Source: Candidatus Gastranaerophilales bacterium (GTDB lineage: Bacteria > Cyanobacteriota > Vampirovibrionia > Gastranaerophilales > Gastranaerophilaceae). Taken from it: a DNA stretch of 64,000 bases. Both the position numbers and the translations under genes were made by a program. Below are positions 41,939-50,248 of this stretch, one piece after another (the first letter of the stretch is position 1; every line of letters begins with the position of its first letter). The DNA is taken from the NCBI GenBank assembly GCA_023662705.1, contig JAMPIM010000003.1:16875-80874 (forward strand). Direction: 5' to 3'. Below the pieces are notes generated by a model that saw only the letters and a list, made by a program, of their open reading frames with translations, did not search any database and was not told the origin of the DNA.

Positions 41939-43231
41939 ATGAGCATTAACCAATCAATTAGACCGATTACTGTAGAAATGAAAAATAATCTTACAATCGG
42001 AGGGTGTGATTTGGTTGAACTCGCGCAAACATACGGAACGCCTTTGTATGTTCTGGATGAGGCAACTTTACGCGGGATTTGCAGAGAATATAAATCAGCA
42101 TTCAAGGATTATCCTAATATCAAAATGATGTATGCATCGAAGGCTCTTTGTACTCTTTCAACTTCTGCCATTATTGCTTCGGAAGGATTCGGATTCGATA
42201 CTGTTTCGGCAGGTGAAATTTATACCGTGTATAAAGCGGGTGCTGATATGTCTAAGGTTCTTTTTAACGGGAATAATAAATCCCGACGCGAAATCGAACT
42301 TGCTATTGATTTGAAAGTCGGCAGATTTTCTGTTGATAATTTCTATGAAGCTGAACTTTTGAATAAAATCGCAGAAGAAAAAGGGGTAAATGTCGATATT
42401 TTACTCAGAATTACTCCGGGGATTGAATGCCATACACACGAATACATTCAAACAGGTCAAATTGATTCAAAATTCGGTTTTGACTTATCTCAGGCTGATG
42501 AAATAATTGATTTGATTAAAACATATAAAAACCTTAATTTGAAAGGGCTGCACGCGCATATCGGTTCGCAAATATTTGAACTTGCGAGTTATAAAGATGA
42601 GGTTGCGACTCTTGTCAGAGAATTGAATCGAATTAATGAAAAACACGGACTTTCTTTAAACGAGCTTAATGTCGGCGGCGGTTTAGGGGTTAAATATACC
42701 GAAGAAGACTGCCCTCCGTCAGTTGAAGAGCTTGCAGAAGCCTTTAAGCTTGCACCGAAAGAGCTTACGATTTATATTGAACCAGGAAGAAGTATCGTTT
42801 CAACATCAGGCGTAACTCTTTATACTATAGGAAGTTCAAAACAGGTTCCGAACGGAAGAAAATACGTTGCAATTGACGGCGGAATGGCTGATAATCCTCG
42901 TCCTGCAATGTATCAGGCAAAATATACGGCAGAGGTTGTCAACGGTAATTCTGTAAACCGAGAAAAAGAAGAGGTTACAATTGCAGGCAGATACTGCGAA
43001 AGCGGTGATATTTTGATAGAAAATATTACGCTGCCGAAACTTGAAGCAGGAGATATTCTTTGCGTTTATAATACAGGTGCTTACACTTACTCTATGTCAT
43101 CTAACTATAATCGGGTAGAAAAACCTGCAATGGTACTTGTAAATAATTCACAATCTGATATGATAGTAAATAGAGAGTCTCTTGAAGATTTAGTGTACAA
43201 AGAAAACATTCCCGATAGGTTAAGAAGATGA
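41939..43231 (+). CDS. lysA: Diaminopimelate decarboxylase
   Basis: PLP enzyme making lysine from meso-DAP. 430 residues. PLP-lysine in MMYASKALCT, the glycine-rich phosphate site in NVGGGLGVKYTEED, the substrate region EPGRSIVSTSG, and RYCESGDILIENI with the catalytic Cys from the partner subunit. AAAGGGAAC precedes the ATG. The stop overlaps the cdaA start by 4 nt (ATGA). Confidence 0.98.
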   Translation: MSINQSIRPITVEMKNNLTIGGCDLVELAQTYGTPLYVLDEATLRGICREYKSAFKDYPNIKMMYASKALCTLSTSAIIASEGFGFDTVSAGEIYTVYKAGADMSKVLFNGNNKSRREIELAIDLKVGRFSVDNFYEAELLNKIAEEKGVNVDILLRITPGIECHTHEYIQTGQIDSKFGFDLSQADEIIDLIKTYKNLNLKGLHAHIGSQIFELASYKDEVATLVRELNRINEKHGLSLNELNVGGGLGVKYTEEDCPPSVEELAEAFKLAPKELTIYIEPGRSIVSTSGVTLYTIGSSKQVPNGRKYVAIDGGMADNPRPAMYQAKYTAEVVNGNSVNREKEEVTIAGRYCESGDILIENITLPKLEAGDILCVYNTGAYTYSMSSNYNRVEKPAMVLVNNSQSDMIVNRESLEDLVYKENIPDRLRR

Positions 43232-44115
43232 TAGAAGGACTGATTGCTCTTATTCAAAGTGTTTTAAACCCGCTCCAGCGCTCGCTGAATTGGGTAAATA
43301 TTCTTGAAATATGCTTTATAGGACTGATTTTATTTGTTTTCTATCGTAAATTTATTAAGAATACACAGGCGGAAAATCTTGTCAAAGGGCTGTTTTTTCT
43401 GGTATTTGCATGGATTTTCAGTGAAATCCTTATTCTTATTGATTTAAGAATCATTGGTGTTTTCTTTAAATCTCTTGTGACACTTATTGCATTGAGTTTG
43501 ATTGTTATATTTCAACCTGAACTCAGACGATTCCTTGGTTATCTGGGACAACCGGGATTCTTAAAAAGAACTTTCTTTTCTTGTGATGCTTATAAAGAAG
43601 CAACCGAAGAAGATGTCGATTTGATTAAGGAAGTTATTGAAGCTGTTAAATATTTAACTAAAACAAAAACAGGTGCATTAATTGTTTTCAAAAAAGCATT
43701 AAGCACAATTATATATTCGGATGTCGGAACCGTAATTGATGCAAAGGTTTCAGCAGAACTAATTTTGACTATTTTCCACCCGAATACACCGCTTCATGAC
43801 GGAGCAATGGTTATTGACGGGAATAAAATTCATTCTGCGGGTGTGCTTTTGCCGTTGACAGAAGATCCTAAGCTCAGTTGGAAATACGGAACCCGCCACA
43901 GAGCAGCACTTGGTATGTCAGAAGTTTCTGATGCAGCATGTCTGGTTGTTTCTGAAGAAACGGGCGATGTTTCTATTTGTATGGACGGAATGCTTAAAAA
44001 ATACGAAGATTTAACAACACTTAAAACTGATTTGGAATCAATTTTGGGTATTAAGCCTGCTGATTCTGTAACAGAAAAACATAAAAATATTTTTGATATA
44101 TTGAGGGGCAAATAG
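43228..44115 (+). CDS. cdaA: Membrane diadenylate cyclase (c-di-AMP synthase)
   Basis: 295 residues: three N-terminal membrane helices (about 25-42, 50-68 and 75-92), then a DAC/DisA_N domain with both catalytic motifs, PLHDGAMVI and GTRHRAALG. It makes c-di-AMP, which commonly governs osmolyte and potassium balance. Translational coupling with lysA (4-nt overlap) joins cell-wall precursor use to the messenger. No cdaR-like regulator follows; a YitT-type protein does. Confidence 0.96.
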   Translation: MIEGLIALIQSVLNPLQRSLNWVNILEICFIGLILFVFYRKFIKNTQAENLVKGLFFLVFAWIFSEILILIDLRIIGVFFKSLVTLIALSLIVIFQPELRRFLGYLGQPGFLKRTFFSCDAYKEATEEDVDLIKEVIEAVKYLTKTKTGALIVFKKALSTIIYSDVGTVIDAKVSAELILTIFHPNTPLHDGAMVIDGNKIHSAGVLLPLTEDPKLSWKYGTRHRAALGMSEVSDAACLVVSEETGDVSICMDGMLKKYEDLTTLKTDLESILGIKPADSVTEKHKNIFDILRGK

Positions 44116-44128
44116 AGAGGGTAAACAA

Positions 44129-45025
44129 TTGTTTTTTCAGAAAAAAAAGCCTGCTATCAGGGTTAAGACAAAAAAAGAGATTGTACTAGAGTATATTCAA
44201 AGAGCTTTTTTTCTGATAATTGGTTCGTTTATTGTTGCTGCGGCTCTTGAATTGTTTTTATTGCCTAACAAGATTATTGACGGCGGTGTTATTGGTATTT
44301 CAATGATGGTATCTCATATTACTAAAGGTAATCTGGGTGCGATTATTTTTGCCATTAACTTTCCGTTTGTGATTCTGGCATATAAAACTCTCGGAAGAAA
44401 ATTTGTATTTAATACTTTTTTTGCAATTACAATGCTTTCAATTGCTACAAACGTGGTTTTAAGGTTTAACCATGTTACCGATGATTTATTGCTTGCAACT
44501 ATTTTTGGCGGAATTCTTCTCGGTCTCGGCGTAGGTTTAATTTTACGTAATAATGCTTCGCTGGACGGAACAGAGATGGTATCTTTAAGACTTGCCAAAA
44601 AACTGAAAGTTGTTTCTGTCGGCGAACTTTTGATGGGTATGAATCTGTTTGTATATGCAGGAGCAGGTTTCTTATTTGGATGGGATAGAGCGTTATATTC
44701 GGTTCTTACATATTATGTTGCATCAAAAGTTATTGATACCGTTATTGAAGGTCTTGATAAAGCTAAATCAGTAAGAATTGTATCTGATTTTTCTCGTGAA
44801 ATAGGCGATTCAATTATGAAAGAATTGGATATCAGTGTAACTTATATGAAAACATTGGGCGGGTATTCAAGACAGGAAAAGATTTTAACATATTGCATCG
44901 TTAATAAATTTGATATGGCTAAACTTAAAGAAGTTGTTCATAATGTAGACCCGAATGCATTTATCGTAACCGAAGATGTTCACGAAGTTGAAGGCGGAAG
45001 ATTCAGAAGAAAATCAAGTCATTAG
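44129..45025 (+). CDS. YitT-family membrane protein (DUF161 + DUF2179)
   Basis: 298 residues. Five or six membrane helices with the family motif LFLLPNKIIDGGVIGISMM and LGLGVGLILRNNASLDGTEM, followed by a C-terminal cytoplasmic DUF2179 domain (VTYMKTLGGYSRQEKILTYC). Start is TTG with GAGAGGG upstream. The role is unknown; the DUF2179 domain may bind a ligand. Third gene of the lysA-cdaA-yitT operon. Confidence 0.92.
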   Translation: MFFQKKKPAIRVKTKKEIVLEYIQRAFFLIIGSFIVAAALELFLLPNKIIDGGVIGISMMVSHITKGNLGAIIFAINFPFVILAYKTLGRKFVFNTFFAITMLSIATNVVLRFNHVTDDLLLATIFGGILLGLGVGLILRNNASLDGTEMVSLRLAKKLKVVSVGELLMGMNLFVYAGAGFLFGWDRALYSVLTYYVASKVIDTVIEGLDKAKSVRIVSDFSREIGDSIMKELDISVTYMKTLGGYSRQEKILTYCIVNKFDMAKLKEVVHNVDPNAFIVTEDVHEVEGGRFRRKSSH

Positions 45026-45111
45026 GCGTGTTACAAATCTTTATATTTGCGCAATTTTATTCTCTTTTATGCCTTTATATAATTAGATTAGTGTGAAATG
45101 AAGGTTTAACT

Positions 45112-45864
45112 ATGACAAATGCGCAAATCCCGTCATATTCAGGTGTGACAATCAATATTTCAAATCCTACCGTTAATGCGACTCCTTATGTTAATGGAGC
45201 TCAGACTATTCCTGTGCAGCAGCCTCAAGTGCAGGTGGCGGAACAAATTCCTCAGGCATATCCTGCTTCTTATTATATGAATAATTATAATTACCAGCAA
45301 AATGGCGGACAAAATACATCCTCTCTTCCTCAATCAACAGATTCTGCCGTTCAGGAGCCTGCAGCAGAAGAAGATATGTCTGCATCAACAGATATAATTA
45401 ACGAGCTAGATACGCGTGATGCTAAACAGAAAGAACTTGAAGAAAACGGGAAACAAACACGTGTAACGGCGCTTACTGATGAATATATAATGTCTTTGGA
45501 AAACTATTTGAATAATCAAAATACAGATATTCGTCTGATGGCGGCGAAAGAAATTTTGACAAGATTGGATGAAGATAAGACAAGATTTGATGATGCAGCA
45601 TTGAATGCGTTACTGAATAAAATGCTTCAAGACCCGCAGAAAATTATCAGAGTAGCAGCGTTGAGCGCCTTCTCATCAGGACTTGCAAGCGGTAATGATT
45701 ATACGGTTCAGCTTTTGAATAATATCCAACAAAATCCTAATTCCGATAAGGAAGATGTTGTTGAGGCAGCTAATATTTTATTAAAAATGTCAACAGATAC
45801 AGAAGTCAGATATGAACCTGTTCAGAATAATATTCCTATACAGGAAGAGGCAACGGCAGAATAA
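45112..45864 (+). CDS. Hypothetical protein with HEAT-like C-terminal half (250 aa)
   Basis: Residues 1-95 are low-complexity (Asn/Gln/Pro/Tyr) and disordered; the start IPSYSGVTINISNP loosely recalls the Phe-centred element but has Tyr. Residues ~115-235 are helical pairs (TDEYIMSLENYLNNQNTDIR, ALLNKMLQDPQKIIRVAALS) resembling HEAT/armadillo repeats, used for protein contacts. No signal peptide. TATAAT at 45078-45083; AAGGTT before the ATG. Overlaps the next gene by one base (TAATG). Confidence 0.72.
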   Translation: MTNAQIPSYSGVTINISNPTVNATPYVNGAQTIPVQQPQVQVAEQIPQAYPASYYMNNYNYQQNGGQNTSSLPQSTDSAVQEPAAEEDMSASTDIINELDTRDAKQKELEENGKQTRVTALTDEYIMSLENYLNNQNTDIRLMAAKEILTRLDEDKTRFDDAALNALLNKMLQDPQKIIRVAALSAFSSGLASGNDYTVQLLNNIQQNPNSDKEDVVEAANILLKMSTDTEVRYEPVQNNIPIQEEATAE

Positions 45865-46301
45865 TGAAACTTGCAGCAAAAATAGCTTGTAGAACTTTAG
45901 GAACAGCGGGCATGGGAATTGCCCTCTATGATGCTGTGAATGTTGCAAATCAGTTTTCCAAAAACGGAGCTCAGAAAGAATCAGCAAAGTATCTTGAAAA
46001 AGCTTATTTTGATTCAAGAACAACTGACACCGTGAGTTATTCAAACAAAATCATTCAGGACAAAGTTTTTGATTACAGAACAAAGAATCCTCTGCCGGCT
46101 TTATGGGGCAGAGTTAAGGGCGGAGTGGAAGGTACTCTTTATTCATTAGGAAACAGTCTTTTTCTTGTGGGCGCATCAGCATTGGCGCTCACTGCAAAAA
46201 ATGTGTTTGCTAAAATAGGAGCAGCCGGAGTTGCTCTCACTGCTTGTTATAATGTCTTGCGCAGCGGTTATGGTATGGGTAAACAACATCCTATGGACTA
46301 G
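45864..46301 (+). CDS. Hypothetical membrane protein (145 aa)
   Basis: An amphipathic/hydrophobic N terminus (CRTLGTAGMGIALYDAVNVA) and a second hydrophobic hairpin at ~97-130 (LGNSLFLVGASALALTAKNV, then AAGVALTACYNVL). Not recognised. Coupled to the preceding HEAT-like gene, so the two products probably work together. The stop shares 4 nt with the convergent gene at 46298. Confidence 0.7.
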   Translation: MKLAAKIACRTLGTAGMGIALYDAVNVANQFSKNGAQKESAKYLEKAYFDSRTTDTVSYSNKIIQDKVFDYRTKNPLPALWGRVKGGVEGTLYSLGNSLFLVGASALALTAKNVFAKIGAAGVALTACYNVLRSGYGMGKQHPMD

Positions 46302-46678
46302 GCTTGTTTGAATTGAACAAGTTTCTTAGCAGGCCTGAGATGCTCCTTTATTGCATCCATAAATTTTGGTGCATCTTCTTTTGCAATCATTTCTGATTTG
46401 TCGGCATTATTGCTTGCTTTCCGGAGGCCTGTTTTGTCAATAAGCTGCGGTGTCATAAAGAACATTGTTAAAAATGCTGCACACAAGCCCAATACTCCTG
46501 CATGTCCCCACGAAGAAGTTTGGCTTCTTGCAAGAGCAGTTCCTAAACCGCCCGCTGCAACAGCAATTCCCCCTGCATTAATCAGGGCAATGTTTTGATT
46601 TGACACAGTTTTTCCGTACGTTCCGTTGTTCCCTCTGAATCCTGCCCGAGGGCTAAAGGCGCTTACAGGTTGAATCAT
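46298..46678 (-). CDS. Hypothetical membrane protein with N-terminal GFRG element (126 aa)
   Basis: From the ATG at 46678: MIQPVSAFSPRAGFRGNNGT (Phe14), then two hydrophobic segments (~30-48 and ~58-76) and a soluble tail (KSEMIAKEDAPKFMDAIKEH). A GTG at 46711 is in frame but adds a basic segment not seen in similar N termini here. The ribosome site is weak. Function unknown. Confidence 0.7.
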   Translation of the reverse strand: MIQPVSAFSPRAGFRGNNGTYGKTVSNQNIALINAGGIAVAAGGLGTALARSQTSSWGHAGVLGLCAAFLTMFFMTPQLIDKTGLRKASNNADKSEMIAKEDAPKFMDAIKEHLRPAKKLVQFKQA

Positions 46679-46894
46679 ACGCACACACTTTCTTTCTCTT
46701 AATACTCCCACATGTTAGCGCAAAGTTAAAGTTTTGTAACTAACTCCAAAGGATGATTTTTAAAGTGTAAAAACCACACCATTATTGGGATTCAAGGGTT
46801 TTGCTTGACTTAGTGGAATTAATTATTAATCATCCATATAGATGTATTCGCAGGTATGAAAATCTGTAATAATGTACATGCGAGAAAATATATT

Positions 46895-47395
46895 ATGCCC
46901 TTTAGATACAGACTGCAAAAAGTTTTGGATTTCCGTATAAGGAAAAAAGAAGAACAGCTTCTGGTAGTTCAGAAAGCTCAACAGGCTGTGTATGAAGCGG
47001 AACAAAGGATTCGCGAAAACGAGCTTGAAATCCAACAAACAGTGCAAAACCGAAAAACAGCAGATTTCAGAATGATGGAATATTATGACAAATACCTCCA
47101 CCATCTCTGGGATAAAGCAGAAGCTCTGGAAGCTGAAAGGCAGAGGTTACAGGCAATTGTTGAAGAGGAAAAACAAAAACTTGTTAAGCTCGAACAAGCG
47201 GTAAAAGTTCTTGAAAAGCATAAAGAAAAACAAAAAGAAGCATATCTTGAAGAGGAAAAAGCAATAGAACTCAGACAGTTTTCCGAAATCGGGGTACAAA
47301 GATTCTTTATTCAGGCAAAAGAAAAAGCCGAAGAGGAAGAAGCTGAACTTCAGAGGCTTCTGGATGCGGAAGAATTAAATTATATGGAAGAATAG
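46895..47395 (+). CDS. fliJ: Flagellar export protein FliJ-like
   Basis: 166 residues, nearly all coiled coil. The N terminus PFRYRLQKVLDFRIRKKEEQ is the FliJ pattern (F-x-Y-x-L-Q-x-V-L-x-x-R). FliJ sits in the export ATPase complex as a central stalk and escorts chaperones. The start at 46895 is preferred over an upstream in-frame ATG at 46856 because family members begin here. Followed after 2 nt by the fliK-like gene. Confidence 0.85.
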   Translation: MPFRYRLQKVLDFRIRKKEEQLLVVQKAQQAVYEAEQRIRENELEIQQTVQNRKTADFRMMEYYDKYLHHLWDKAEALEAERQRLQAIVEEEKQKLVKLEQAVKVLEKHKEKQKEAYLEEEKAIELRQFSEIGVQRFFIQAKEKAEEEEAELQRLLDAEELNYMEE

Positions 47396-47397
47396 TT

Positions 47398-48447
47398 ATG
47401 AATATTAAATCATCAGACCTAAATCGTACCACTCCTGCTAAATCACAGGTAGTTAAATCAACACAGAAGGATTCATCAGTAAAATTTGCTGACGAATTAA
47501 AAGAGTTGAAAAAAAAGACTGAAGCAGAAGAAAATGTTCCTGCAAAGTCTAAAGAAAAAGATGTTAAGAAAAAAGAGCAAGAGCCTGAAAAAGATTTGGA
47601 TAAAACACTGGAAGAACTTACCTCTGTTGTAGAAGAGCTCAACCAATCAGATGAGAAGTCGTCAGAAGAGCTAAAGACAGGGGATAAACTTACCGATAAC
47701 ACTAATAAAGGTGAGAATTTGATTAATAACGATTTTAATATTCAAGATAATAAAGATATTTTGCCCCAGATGAATCCGAATATGAATTTTTCGGGTGATG
47801 GACAGCCTTTCTCATCTTTTATGGGAAATGAAAATAATAATCAAAATTCAAATGGCGGCTTGAGTTCTTCTGCTGCGGATTTAGCGGAAGAAGCAGCGAT
47901 ACTTTCTACAATGGCGGAAAATATTGCAATGGCTAATAAAAATACTCTTGTTCAAGAAACAGCAGAAAAAACTGTTAATCGTGAAGAAGGGATTAAAAAA
48001 GTTGATGTAAAATCAGGGATTACTATTGAAAATGTTGTAAAATACGATTCAATAATTATGAATGAGGCTGATGTGGAAGTTTTTGCAGCATTAGCGGAAA
48101 CAGGAGAAGCGAATTTGAATAATCTGGCTCCCGAATCTGCGCAAAAATCGGTTCAGGTTTCAAAAACTTTAGCTGATATGTTAGCGAAAGCAAAAGAAAC
48201 TCAGCAGCCTTTAAGAATAGATTTTGACAATGGGATTTCTGTCATTATAAAAATATCAAGGGACGGAAAAGTCTCAGCAGACTTCCTTCCTTCAACCCAG
48301 ATAGCAGAAGCTTATCTTAAAGAAAACTTACCTCTTTTGAAACAGCGATTTGATGAAAAAAATCTCGAATATGAAGAATTAAACCGCAGAGAACGAAGAG
48401 AACAAAACAAAGAAGATAACCAAAAGAAAGGTCGCAGAAATGAATGA
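47398..48447 (+). CDS. Flagellar hook-length control protein, FliK-like
   Basis: 349 residues. Long charged, disordered N-terminal two-thirds (Lys/Glu-rich, Asn-rich), then a C-terminal ~95-residue domain: PLRIDFDNGISVIIKISRDG, KVSADFLPSTQIAEAYLKEN, LPLLKQRFDEKNLEYEELN. This follows the FliK C-domain layout (strand-strand then Leu-rich helix) and ends with a basic tail. FliK measures hook length and switches export specificity. Position between fliJ and a hook/rod gene supports this. Overlaps the next gene by 8 nt. Confidence 0.75.
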   Translation: MNIKSSDLNRTTPAKSQVVKSTQKDSSVKFADELKELKKKTEAEENVPAKSKEKDVKKKEQEPEKDLDKTLEELTSVVEELNQSDEKSSEELKTGDKLTDNTNKGENLINNDFNIQDNKDILPQMNPNMNFSGDGQPFSSFMGNENNNQNSNGGLSSSAADLAEEAAILSTMAENIAMANKNTLVQETAEKTVNREEGIKKVDVKSGITIENVVKYDSIIMNEADVEVFAALAETGEANLNNLAPESAQKSVQVSKTLADMLAKAKETQQPLRIDFDNGISVIIKISRDGKVSADFLPSTQIAEAYLKENLPLLKQRFDEKNLEYEELNRRERREQNKEDNQKKGRRNE

Positions 48448-49276
48448 TATTTATACAACCGCGATTAATACTCAGAAAGCTACGATTCAGTGGATGGATG
48501 TGCTTGCTGACAACATGACCAATGTTTATTCACCGGGGTTCAGAGAAAATAAAGTTAATTTCAAGACTTTCCTCGGCGGTGCTGTTATAGACCAGAATGT
48601 TAAAAATTTTGGTCAGGGTAAATCAACTCCTGGTACTTCAAATGAAAACCTTTTCTTTGAAGGCACAGGCTTCTTTGTGGTAAGAAATCCTGATAACAGT
48701 GTGTCATATACTCGTTTAGGCGAATTTACCTTTGACTCCGAAGGTGTTTACAAAGCAAATAACGGTGCAACTGTTCAAGGTTATATCCTGAATGACAAAG
48801 GTGAAATTATGTCAGGTACAAAATCAATAAGTGCTGATTTGTATGAAGAAACTGCTCTAAAAGGCGGTGCTATGAGTATTCCTACAACAAATATTAAACT
48901 GTGGATTGACCCTAATAACGGTAAATTCCTTGGTAAATACGACGAATATGAGATTAAGAATGACGGGACTATTTATGGTAAAGCAGATGGCGGAAACCGT
49001 TCGGTTCCTTTGTATAAAATTGCAACTGCTAATTTTCATAACCCAAGCGGATTGTATGAAGTTAAGCAAGGTATGTTTGTAGAAACAGAAGAATCAGGCA
49101 AGCCGATTGTCGGCAGAGGCGAAATCCGTTCAGGATTATTAGAACAATCAAATATCGATTTTAAAAACAATATGGCTGATTACCAGATGGCAAAGGTTCA
49201 AATGGAACTTGTAAAAGCTCTTATTAAAACGAACAAAGACCTGTTACAATCAGCTATGGAAATGGCAACACAATAG
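48440..49276 (+). CDS. Flagellar hook/rod protein (FlgE/FlgF/FlgG family)
   Basis: 278 residues. N-terminal rod motif DVLADNMTNVYSPGFRENKV (family: ..NN-I-A-N-x-x-T-x-G-F-K), central FEGTGFFVVRNPDNSVSYTR and EFTFDSEGVYKANNGATVQG, and C-terminal GLLEQSNIDFKNNMADYQMA followed by a helix pairing with the N terminus. Length and motifs fit FlgF/FlgG better than the larger FlgE, but the three cannot be separated reliably here. Exported through the flagellar apparatus without a cleaved signal. Confidence 0.9.
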   Translation: MNDIYTTAINTQKATIQWMDVLADNMTNVYSPGFRENKVNFKTFLGGAVIDQNVKNFGQGKSTPGTSNENLFFEGTGFFVVRNPDNSVSYTRLGEFTFDSEGVYKANNGATVQGYILNDKGEIMSGTKSISADLYEETALKGGAMSIPTTNIKLWIDPNNGKFLGKYDEYEIKNDGTIYGKADGGNRSVPLYKIATANFHNPSGLYEVKQGMFVETEESGKPIVGRGEIRSGLLEQSNIDFKNNMADYQMAKVQMELVKALIKTNKDLLQSAMEMATQ

Positions 49277-49279
49277 TGC

Positions 49280-49400
49280 TACGCACGTAGACATTTGGGC
49301 GGCTTGTTTAGTTGGATTCCAAGTTGGTTTTTAAAACTCTATGCCCGCCTTTGGGTGAGACTACCAGTTGGATGAGCGCCATAGACAAATCTTTAGTTAA
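49280..49400. other. Non-coding stretch with a 56-nt-spaced direct repeat
   Basis: No ORF. TTTGGG-N10-AGTTGGAT occurs twice with identical spacing (49294-49317 and 49350-49373). CTACG-CA-CGTAG and TTGG-ATT-CCAA add local symmetry. It lies between the hook/rod gene stop and a strong terminator, so it could be a 3' UTR structure or small RNA. No known RNA class recognised. Confidence 0.4.
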
Positions 49401-49412
49401 ACTCCGTTTTAT

Positions 49413-49450
49413 AAAGGAATTAGAGAAAATCTTTAATTCCTTTTTATTTT
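49413..49450. terminator. Intrinsic terminator of the fliJ-fliK-hook operon
   Basis: AAAGGAATTA (49413-49422) pairs with TAATTCCTTT (49434-49443), followed by TTATTTTT. It also abuts the end of the convergent 49-residue gene. Confidence 0.9.
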
Positions 49451-49599
49451 TAAATCAAATCTTGTAACATTAGGTCAAGTTCTTTTTCGTCGATTTGGTC
49501 AATGCTCTTTTTATTGTGCATTCTTCGTAAGATATCTTCTTGTGTGATTTCTCCCCATTCGAGATTTAGTCTGTCTTTTGCAAATTTAATATTTGTCAT
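49450..49599 (-). CDS. Small hypothetical protein (49 aa)
   Basis: Read from the minus strand: MTNIKFAKDRLNLEWGEITQ, then EDILRRMHNKKSIDQIDEKE, ending LMLQDLI. AAAGGAACC lies just before the ATG, a good ribosome site. It is charged and helical, and ends at the shared terminator. It is divergent from the membrane protein at 49631 with 31 nt between. Function unknown. Confidence 0.7.
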   Translation of the reverse strand: MTNIKFAKDRLNLEWGEITQEDILRRMHNKKSIDQIDEKELDLMLQDLI

Positions 49600-49630
49600 A
49601 CGGTTCCTTTCTATATGTTATAATTTATGT

Positions 49631-50248
49631 ATGAGTTTGAAAAATTATTTAAAAAATCTTCCTGATTATTGGAGTGCTAATTTCTTAGCGTTTGTAAGTT
49701 TGTTTTGTGTATTATTTACTTTATATGCTGTTGTTAGGAGCAATATAGGAGTTTCTGAATTTGATATTTTTGACGTCTTGCATTTGGAATTTTTTGTGAT
49801 GTATTACATTCTGAATTCCAGTATATTAGGATTCGGATTATTATTTATGATTTTCCCATTATCAATTCCTTTTGTATTTTTGCTGAAATCAGGTAGTAAA
49901 AAAAGTATTTTATTATCATTTTTAGGATTAATTCTAACATTTATTGCTATTCTTTTTATTGTGGGTGAATGCTATATTGCACAAACTTTTCTGGGAGCAT
50001 TTTTAATATTAGGTGACACTTATTCTCATACTTTTCAAATATTTTTACCGCTTTTTATAGCAATTCCTATTTTTTGTATTATTGATTGCAAAAAGAATTG
50101 TTTGATTCCAAATACTTTTTTGACCAACAATAAATTTTATAGATTTTTTGTGAACTACTTTTTTTATTACTTTTGGTTAATGTACATTCCTTTTATGTTA
50201 GGATTAATTTTTTGTTTGTATTGTTATATAGGAGTACATTATCACTAA
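49631..50248 (+). CDS. Polytopic membrane protein, unknown (205 aa)
   Basis: About five membrane segments (residues ~18-36, 60-82, 88-110, 120-145 and 170-198), very rich in Phe, Leu, Ile and Tyr. No domain recognised. An upstream in-frame start at 49502 would extend into the divergent gene, so the ATG at 49631 is chosen. TATAAT (49619-49624) ends 6 nt before it with no ribosome site, so it is predicted leaderless. The stop shares 4 nt with the lipase remnant. Confidence 0.72.
   Translation: MSLKNYLKNLPDYWSANFLAFVSLFCVLFTLYAVVRSNIGVSEFDIFDVLHLEFFVMYYILNSSILGFGLLFMIFPLSIPFVFLLKSGSKKSILLSFLGLILTFIAILFIVGECYIAQTFLGAFLILGDTYSHTFQIFLPLFIAIPIFCIIDCKKNCLIPNTFLTNNKFYRFFVNYFFYYFWLMYIPFMLGLIFCLYCYIGVHYH

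Noticed and set aside
45112..45864. Eleventh member of the Phe-element set (IPSYSGVTI)
   Set aside because: Position and flanks fit, but Tyr replaces Phe and the following residues differ; left out until a profile search decides.
47672..47700. TAAAGACA...ACCGATAA resembling a sigma-28 promoter
   Set aside because: Spacer is 12 nt, both halves have mismatches, and it lies within the fliK-like coding region with no downstream gene start near enough.
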